Assembly: GCA_035374585.1 (NCBI GenBank)
Contig: DAOSPF010000059.1
Location: 1 to 22,073, forward strand
Origin: JAKPQD01 sp029572965
GTDB lineage: Bacteria; Bacteroidota; Bacteroidia; Bacteroidales; DTGW01
Direction: 5' to 3'
DNA length: 22,073 nt
A model generated the notes under the pieces. It made no database searches, was not told the DNA's origin, and was given only the letters and a program-made list of their open reading frames with translations. A program made the translations under genes and the position numbers. Below are positions 14,870 through 20,187 of the stretch, piece after piece; the stretch's first letter is position 1, and each line of letters opens with the position of its first letter.

Positions 14870-15904
14870 GTGGAATACGATATAAATAAAGATATTCGGG
14901 CGGTAGATGCCCTGTTAAATGATAAATCGCCTGTTTTACTGGTAACTCATATCAACCCTGACGGGGATGCTATTGGTTCTACTATGGCCATGTATCACTA
15001 TTTGAAGAAAAAAGGCAATAAAGTTTGGGCTATGACACCCAATGATTTTCCTCAATTTCTTGCCTGGGTTGAAGCAAGTAGTGATATTATTATTTTTCAA
15101 AAAAACAAGGAGCTTGCCCAGGCTGTGATTGCTGAAGCGAAGTACATTATTTGTATTGATTTTAATGGTTATGCCAGGTTAAAAGAGCTTGGCCCATTGT
15201 TAGAGGCTGCTAATGCTATGAAGGTTCTTATTGACCATCATCCGCAACCTGATAATGGCTTTATTTATAAAATTCATGATACAAAAGCTCCGGCAACAGC
15301 ACAACTTGTTTTTAAATTTATCAAAGAATCCGGGAATATTGAGCTTTTGGACAAAACGATTGCCACATGCATTTATACTGGCATGATGACCGATACTGGC
15401 GTATTTTCATACAATATCAACAATTCGGAAACGTTCAGGGTAATAGCAGATTTGTTAGATGCCGGTATTGACAGGGATTTGATATATGATAATGTGTTCA
15501 ATAACTTCTCGCATCACCGCATGCGGTTGATGGGCTATTGTCTGAACGAGAAAATGGTAGTGTTGCCTCATCTTCATGCTGCATATATATGGCTGACAAA
15601 GAAAGAAATGGAAAAGTTCTCGTTTGAAACAGGAGATACCGAAGGATTTGTAAATATGCCTTTTGCCATAAAAGGAATTAATATTACAGCTTTGTTTACT
15701 GAAAAACATGACCATGTGAGGGTTTCTATGCGTTCGCGTGGCGAATTTGACGTAAATAAAGTATGTTTAAAATATTTTTCTGGCGGAGGCCATAAAAATG
15801 CTGCCGGAGGAGAATCTAAAGCTCCGATAAAGGAGGTTATTAAAGAGTTTGAAAAAATACTTGAGTCGTACCGAAATGAGATACAGTGCTTTTATCATAA
15901 TTAG
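14870..15904 (+). CDS. DHH-family phosphoesterase (NrnA-like)
   Basis: A 344-residue cytoplasmic DHH/DHHA1 phosphoesterase. Metal-binding motifs are VTHINPDGDAIGS (25-37), CIDFNG (95-100), the DHH triad in LIDHHPQPD (120-128) and MMTDTGVF (172-179). The DHHA1 substrate-binding motif is FSGGGHKNAAGGES (about 304-318). NrnA-type members degrade short oligoribonucleotides (nanoRNA) and 3'-phosphoadenosine 5'-phosphate. Which activity applies here cannot be told from sequence alone. The start is GTG at 14870: an overlapping ATG at 14868 leads at once to a stop, and no in-frame ATG lies upstream. The 3' end overlaps the GldI-like gene by 29 bases, pointing to translational coupling. Confidence 0.93.
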   Translation: MEYDINKDIRAVDALLNDKSPVLLVTHINPDGDAIGSTMAMYHYLKKKGNKVWAMTPNDFPQFLAWVEASSDIIIFQKNKELAQAVIAEAKYIICIDFNGYARLKELGPLLEAANAMKVLIDHHPQPDNGFIYKIHDTKAPATAQLVFKFIKESGNIELLDKTIATCIYTGMMTDTGVFSYNINNSETFRVIADLLDAGIDRDLIYDNVFNNFSHHRMRLMGYCLNEKMVVLPHLHAAYIWLTKKEMEKFSFETGDTEGFVNMPFAIKGINITALFTEKHDHVRVSMRSRGEFDVNKVCLKYFSGGGHKNAAGGESKAPIKEVIKEFEKILESYRNEIQCFYHN

Positions 15905-16400
15905 TTGTTTTATTGGTTTTCTCTCGTGCAGACAGCCGGTTGTCCAGCCTAATAAAAACCTGCCAGACCCTAAGAAAGAACACCTTATTGAGCTCAACCG
16001 TGCCATGGTAAAGCAAAATGAATTGCTCATTAAAGCTTATATCAAGCGAAATGCTTATAAAATGGTGCAAACTGAAACCGGTTTGTGGTATGGGATATAT
16101 AAAAAGGGCAAAGGGCCGAGGATTAAAGTTGGAACTCCGGTAGAACTCAAATACACATTAAGCTTGCTTGACGGAACGCTTTGTTATTCATCAGATTCGT
16201 TAGGGATGAAGAAGGTTAAGGCCGGGCTTGGCAACGTTGAGGCTGGTCTTGACGAAGCCTTGTTGCTTATGAATATTGGTGATGCTGCCCATATAATATT
16301 ACAGCCCCATTTGGCTTATGGCTTTTCGAGTGACGGTAACCGTATTCCTCCTACATCTATTATTGTTTATGATATAGAAGTTTTTGCAGACCATAAATAA
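15876..16400 (+). CDS. gldI: FKBP-type peptidyl-prolyl isomerase lipoprotein, GldI-like
   Basis: From ATG 15876 this is a 174-residue lipoprotein. The signal peptide MRYSAFIIISCFIGFLSC ends in lipobox FLSC with the acylated Cys at residue 18. A longer TTG start at 15849 would put nine extra residues in front of the signal peptide and is less likely. The C-terminal two thirds is an FKBP domain, with LLDGTLCYSSD, the active-site segment LAYGFSSDGNRIPP and the closing IIVYDIEVF strand. In F. johnsoniae, GldI is a lipoprotein of this type needed for gliding and probably helps fold envelope proteins. The symbol marks resemblance, not proven gliding. It overlaps the DHH gene by 29 bases. An AT-only 10-bp stem over the stop codon (16394-16425) may be a weak terminator. 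Confidence 0.85.
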   Translation: MRYSAFIIISCFIGFLSCRQPVVQPNKNLPDPKKEHLIELNRAMVKQNELLIKAYIKRNAYKMVQTETGLWYGIYKKGKGPRIKVGTPVELKYTLSLLDGTLCYSSDSLGMKKVKAGLGNVEAGLDEALLLMNIGDAAHIILQPHLAYGFSSDGNRIPPTSIIVYDIEVFADHK

Positions 16401-16464
16401 AAGGGTTCAATTTTTCTTTTATTTAAAAGCAATTTTGGAAAAGTCATGATATAGATGATTCTTC

Positions 16465-16472
16465 TAAATTTG
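16465..16472 (+). promoter_or_regulatory. Predicted -7 box for the first EFR1 gene
   Basis: TAAATTTG matches TAnnTTTG exactly, 14 bases before the ATG at 16487. The transcript would then be leaderless or have a leader of only a few bases. No TTG stands at the usual -33 spacing. Confidence 0.45.
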
Positions 16473-16486
16473 CTCAAAAAAACAAC

Positions 16487-17527
16487 ATGCCCCGTTTTAA
16501 CAAACTTATCATCTATTATTTTTCCGGAACAGGTAATTCAAAGAATGTAGCGCTTTGGTTTTCAAAAGTGGCCACAGAAAGAGGTATTATTACACTTATT
16601 GTCAATATTGCAGAAGTAGATAGATTGCATATAGAAACGCCTCCTCCAGATGCGTTGATTATGTTTGTTTCGCCAATACATGGATTTAATTATCCTCCGG
16701 TGATGATGCATTTTATCTTGCGTTTCCCGAAAGGTTTTAACAAGGTTGTGCTGATGAATACGCGCGCCGGAATGCTTATTGGCAAATGGGTAACTCCCGG
16801 ATTATCCGGTTTGGCTTTTTATTTTGCTTCATTGGTATTGAAATTCAAGCATTATTCTATTGTTGGGATGATGCCTGTCGATCTGCCTTCAAACTGGATA
16901 TCGCTGCATCCCGGACTGAATGAGCGCACCGTAAAATTTTTACACGAGAAAAATAAAGTGAGAGTAACCGCTTTTGCTGGTAAAATTTTGGCCGGGAAAA
17001 GATGTTACAAAGCCTTGAAGGAGATTGTCCAGGATTTGGCAATATCGCCAATTTCATTGTTGTACTATTTTGTGGGGCGTTTTGTTATTTCCAAAACCTT
17101 TTATGCATCTGCAGACTGCAATAATTGCGATTTGTGTGTTAAGAATTGCCCTGTCCGGGGAATTATCAAGGTTAACAATCGTCCATTCTGGACCTATCGC
17201 TGCGAAAGCTGTATGAAATGTATGAGCTATTGCCCCCAAAAAGCAATAGAGACTGCTCATGCGCCATTTGCGATTTTTGTTGTTTTATATAACCTTGTGT
17301 TGATGGTGCTGTTTTACAAGTATTTTGGGCTTCTGTTCTTTACAATAGAGAATGTAATTGTCAAATTCGTTGTTGAAACAGTTATATTTATAGTTTCTCT
17401 GGCTGTTTGGTACCGGCTTATGCATTTTTTGCTGCGTTTTCATTGGTTTGAACGTTTGGTGGTTTATACATCGCTTACAAAATATACCTGGTGGGGTAGG
17501 AGATATAAAGCGTTGAAAGACAATTAG
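16487..17527 (+). CDS. EFR1-type flavodoxin/ferredoxin fusion with C-terminal membrane segments
   Basis: A 346-residue protein. The N-terminal flavodoxin-like domain (about 5-180) carries the FMN phosphate loop YFSGTGNSKN (11-20). A bacterial-type 2[4Fe-4S] ferredoxin domain follows, with cysteines 211, 214, 217, 221 and 239, 242, 245, 249. The tail has two strongly hydrophobic stretches (about 260-285 and 290-318) and a basic end (WWGRRYKALKDN). The EFR1 family combines these two redox domains and usually stops soon after the second cluster, near 260-270 residues, so the membrane tail is an addition. It should tether an electron-transfer module to the inner membrane; donor and acceptor are unknown. 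It shares the NNRPxWTY(R/K)CExCM(K/R)C segment with the protein at 18448-19251. The AraC gene follows after 51 bp. Confidence 0.88.
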   Translation: MPRFNKLIIYYFSGTGNSKNVALWFSKVATERGIITLIVNIAEVDRLHIETPPPDALIMFVSPIHGFNYPPVMMHFILRFPKGFNKVVLMNTRAGMLIGKWVTPGLSGLAFYFASLVLKFKHYSIVGMMPVDLPSNWISLHPGLNERTVKFLHEKNKVRVTAFAGKILAGKRCYKALKEIVQDLAISPISLLYYFVGRFVISKTFYASADCNNCDLCVKNCPVRGIIKVNNRPFWTYRCESCMKCMSYCPQKAIETAHAPFAIFVVLYNLVLMVLFYKYFGLLFFTIENVIVKFVVETVIFIVSLAVWYRLMHFLLRFHWFERLVVYTSLTKYTWWGRRYKALKDN

Positions 17528-17564
17528 CGAATTAGTTAATTTGAAAATTTGAAAATTTGAAAAT
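17522..17564 (+). repeat. Dispersed repeat, copy B (3' end of the first EFR1 gene)
   Basis: It begins inside the stop codon region of the EFR1 gene and matches 4309-4351 at 38 of 43 bases without gaps. Its right half forms part of the octamer array 17539-17570. Confidence 0.75.
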
Positions 17565-17570
17565 TTGAAA
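17539..17570 (+). repeat. Four perfect ATTTGAAA octamers before the AraC gene
   Basis: Four uninterrupted copies of ATTTGAAA (17539-17546, 17547-17554, 17555-17562, 17563-17570) end 8 bases before the ATG at 17579. Copy-number slippage would change promoter or leader spacing in steps of 8 without touching the protein. Confidence 0.9.
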
Positions 17571-17578
17571 ATAAGGTA

Positions 17579-18451
17579 ATGTTAAGGGAGCAAACCCATA
17601 CATATTATGAGCAAAAGGCTGAATTGTTGCTTCAATATATTGCCAACCATCTTGATGGCGATTTGAGTGTAAAAACATTGTCTGATATTTCTGGGATTTC
17701 GTTGTTTCATTTTCACAGGGTCATGAAAGCTGCGCTGGGTGAAACTTTGGGAAGTTATATTGACCGTGTCAGGCTCGATACTGCTGTTAAACTTATCAGG
17801 TATGGCGATATTTCTTTTACAGATATAGCTCTTCGTATTGGATTTAAGGATTTATCAGCTTTTTCAAAAGCTTTTACTAAAGAGTTCGGTATTTCGCCTA
17901 ATGATTTTAAAGCGGATAAAAATGCTGTCCTCAATACTCACATTGATTATAAAATGACAGGTACCCAAAAACTGGTTGTAGATGTTAAGCCGAAAATAAA
18001 GACCCTGCCTGACCGGATGGTTTATTATATCAGGGTGAAGGGCATATATGGCGGCTTGGAAGTAATAAAAGCCTGGGATGAATTGGGAGACTTTATTGTC
18101 ATGAATAAACTTGACGGCTGGAACCTTAATTTGTTTTCGGTTTATTATGATGATGGCGATGTTGTGGGTGTTGAAAATACCATTTCAGATGTTTGCATTG
18201 CTTCAAAGAAGATGGTATCTGTATCAGGGCGAATAGCCGTTCAGAACATCCCGGGAGGAAAGTATGCTGTTTATAGGTATAAAGGCCCATACGATTATTT
18301 GTGGGATGTGTATGATGCAATCTTTCGTGATGGGGTATATCCGGGCGATTTTAAACTGCGCGATGCTCCAATTGTAGAAAAATATCTAAACCTTTCGCAC
18401 AAGGTAAAACCTGTTAATTTGTTGACCGAAATTTTTATCCCTATAGAATGA
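17579..18451 (+). CDS. AraC-family regulator with GyrI-like effector domain
   Basis: A 290-residue cytoplasmic regulator. The AraC-type double helix-turn-helix is at the N-terminus (about 14-115), with LSVKTLSDISGISLFHFHR and the second helix pair FTDIALRIGFKDLSAFSKAF. A GyrI-like small-molecule-binding domain (about 130-290) follows, with the conserved IPGGKYAVYRYKGPYD and a closing TEIFIPIE. Proteins of this build (Rob, BmrR-type effector domains) often sense hydrophobic or cationic compounds; the ligand here is unknown. The stop codon overlaps the next EFR1 start as ATGA (18448-18451), so the two are translated together. The start codon lies 8 bases after the octamer array, and no Shine-Dalgarno at useful spacing is seen. 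Probable target: its own cassette. Confidence 0.93.
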   Translation: MLREQTHTYYEQKAELLLQYIANHLDGDLSVKTLSDISGISLFHFHRVMKAALGETLGSYIDRVRLDTAVKLIRYGDISFTDIALRIGFKDLSAFSKAFTKEFGISPNDFKADKNAVLNTHIDYKMTGTQKLVVDVKPKIKTLPDRMVYYIRVKGIYGGLEVIKAWDELGDFIVMNKLDGWNLNLFSVYYDDGDVVGVENTISDVCIASKKMVSVSGRIAVQNIPGGKYAVYRYKGPYDYLWDVYDAIFRDGVYPGDFKLRDAPIVEKYLNLSHKVKPVNLLTEIFIPIE

Positions 18452-19251
18452 AATTTGTACTTAAATATTTCACCGGAACGGGCAATTCATTGAAAATACT
18501 GGATACTTGCAAAGATGCCTTTATTGCTAAGAGCCATGTTGCCAGCATATCGGCAATTAAGGTTGGACAGCAGTTGCCGCAAGATGCCGATGTGATTGGC
18601 TTTTGCTTTCCGGTCTATGCTTTCGGGATACCCCGGATTTGCAGGCAGTATTTGAAGGAGCTGAACAGGTTTAAGAAACAACAGAAAGTATTTGTTCTCA
18701 TCTCTGCTGGTGATGCAGATGAGGCGGGTCTTGCATTTCGCAATTGCGAAAAAATTCTTACTAAGAAGAATTGCCGGGTTATATATTCGGCAGTGGTTCA
18801 AATGCCTGTCAATTGGATAATTTTTGAAAAAGCACCTTCTGAAAAAGAAGCAGAAGCTATTATTCAAAAAGGGGTTGAGTTTACATACCAGGTTGCTCGC
18901 GATATTCTGAATGGCGTTCAGAAGTTTCACCAGTTTAATTATCCAAAGCGTTACAGTAAGTTTGGGTTTTATAAAGATTACTTTTTGTTCAAATATTTGG
19001 GCATTTACAATCTTTGTCGGATGTTTAAGACCTATGACAGCTGCAATGGATGCCAATTGTGCTCTAAAATCTGCCCAACTCAAAGTATTGTGATGGTAAA
19101 TAACAGGCCAACATGGACTTATAAGTGCGAACAGTGTATGCGTTGTGTCAATTTCTGTCCAAAGGGGGCTATATATCAAATGTATGGCGGTGACACACTG
19201 GGAAAGGATAGATATTATGAGCCAAGTTTCAAACCATTAAAGGAAATGTAA
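18448..19251 (+). CDS. EFR1-type flavodoxin/ferredoxin fusion, soluble form
   Basis: A 267-residue protein with an N-terminal flavodoxin-like domain (about 3-155; FMN loop FTGTGNSLK at 8-16, and GFCFPVYAFGIP at 51-62). A C-terminal 2[4Fe-4S] domain has cysteines 199, 202, 205, 209 and 227, 230, 233, 237. No membrane segment is evident, and the length is normal for EFR1 proteins. It is a paralogue of the gene at 16487: both carry VNNRPxWTY before the second cluster. It probably shuttles electrons between flavin and iron-sulfur partners in the cytoplasm; the reaction is not known. It starts inside the AraC stop (ATGA overlap). Its own stop is 2 bases from that of the convergent PAP2 gene, leaving no room for a terminator. 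Confidence 0.88.
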   Translation: MKFVLKYFTGTGNSLKILDTCKDAFIAKSHVASISAIKVGQQLPQDADVIGFCFPVYAFGIPRICRQYLKELNRFKKQQKVFVLISAGDADEAGLAFRNCEKILTKKNCRVIYSAVVQMPVNWIIFEKAPSEKEAEAIIQKGVEFTYQVARDILNGVQKFHQFNYPKRYSKFGFYKDYFLFKYLGIYNLCRMFKTYDSCNGCQLCSKICPTQSIVMVNNRPTWTYKCEQCMRCVNFCPKGAIYQMYGGDTLGKDRYYEPSFKPLKEM

Positions 19252-19253
19252 TT

Positions 19254-20078
19254 CTAAAAGCGCCAAACACAGCCTGCTCCCTGAGGCGTAACATACAACG
19301 AGTAATTGGCAGGTTTTTCGTCATTCATAAGTTGTTTAAAGCTCAAGCCTACTGTTTTTCCGATGGCATAGCCCAGAAGGGCCCCTGCAAATGCATCTGA
19401 GAACCAGTGAATGTTTACCGAAACGCCTAACCCAACTATGCTTGCATAGGTTATTGCCCCAATTTTCAGGGCTTTGTTTTCGGGGTAAAGTTCGGTAAGC
19501 GTTATAGCCATAGCAAATGCTGTAGTAGTGTGGCCGCTTGGCCATCCGTTGAATGCTCCCCTGCGCAAGATGCCAAATGCAAAATCGTCGCTGTAATCTT
19601 TTGAACGGTCAGTTATTTCTTCATCATCGCGCAATATTCCCGGAGGACGGCGCCCGGTAAAGACTTTGATAGAGGTAGTAAGCCCTGCGCCAAGAATTGC
19701 GGCTTGACCTAATGCTAAGCCTGTAATTTGCAGTTTTGTATTGTTATGTTTACGCCCATAAATGTAAACGCCAAGAGGGACAGCTAATGGAACCAATCCG
19801 CCAACAGCAACAGCAGGCATACCGCTATATGCTACAAATTTATTTTCGTATGAAAGTTTGTTTATCTCCCAGTCAATGCCGCTTTCCACCAGGCCATAAG
19901 TGCCGGCAATGGCAACAGCGCTGTTTAATCCATAGTTGTAGGTGAAGGTGTGCACCGTATTTGCCCCAAGTTTGTAAAATATTTTGGAAAAAGGGATGAT
20001 GGAACCTATGTTTGCAGGCTCGTATGAAAAGCTTAATTTACTTATCATTAATAAGCTTAAAGAGAATATAAAACGCAT
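19254..20078 (-). CDS. Secreted PAP2-superfamily phosphatase
   Basis: From ATG 20078 the protein has 274 residues; a TTG six codons earlier is a weaker start. MRFIFSLSLLMISKLSFS is a probable signal peptide, so the enzyme acts in the envelope. PAP2 motifs are KVFTGRRPP (138-146), PSGHTTTAF (180-188) and NIHWFSDAFAG (222-232), with catalytic histidines 183 and 224 and Asp228. The third motif lacks the usual Arg six residues before the His (Gly instead), and the first ends RRPP rather than RPRP. Both variants recall a recognisable PAP2 subgroup (GRxPP...GWPSGH), so activity is likely kept, but substrate prediction (lipid phosphates, undecaprenyl pyrophosphate) is weak. Convergent with the second EFR1 gene, 2 bp apart. 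Confidence 0.88.
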   Translation of the reverse strand: MRFIFSLSLLMISKLSFSYEPANIGSIIPFSKIFYKLGANTVHTFTYNYGLNSAVAIAGTYGLVESGIDWEINKLSYENKFVAYSGMPAVAVGGLVPLAVPLGVYIYGRKHNNTKLQITGLALGQAAILGAGLTTSIKVFTGRRPPGILRDDEEITDRSKDYSDDFAFGILRRGAFNGWPSGHTTTAFAMAITLTELYPENKALKIGAITYASIVGLGVSVNIHWFSDAFAGALLGYAIGKTVGLSFKQLMNDEKPANYSLYVTPQGAGCVWRF

Positions 20079-20149
20079 TGTTGAAGGGGTAATCAAATTT
20101 TTGCTCCGAAGTTAATAATTATACGCCGTCAAACCGTACTATCTTCAGA

Positions 20150-20176
20150 TATTTTTGCTACCTTAGTTAGCGCTAA
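20150..20176 (+). promoter_or_regulatory. Predicted -7 box and palindrome before the receiver/PEP-binding gene
   Basis: TATTTTTG (20150-20157) matches TAnnTTTG exactly. A perfect 10-base palindrome TTAGCGCTAA (20167-20176) lies around or just after the expected start of transcription and 11 bases before the ATG. It could be an operator; no second copy was found. Confidence 0.4.
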
Positions 20177-20187
20177 TTGCCCTGTGT

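Noticed and set aside
14868..14885. ATG at 14868 as start of the DHH gene
   Set aside because: This frame hits a stop after five codons; the GTG two bases later opens the real frame.
15849..15875. TTG start for the GldI-like protein
   Set aside because: It would place nine charged or polar residues ahead of a complete lipoprotein signal peptide that begins at the ATG at 15876.
18487..19179. A 230-residue open frame antisense to the second EFR1 gene
   Set aside because: The opposite strand encodes a protein with all flavodoxin and ferredoxin motifs; the antisense product has no recognisable domain and is a codon-bias shadow.
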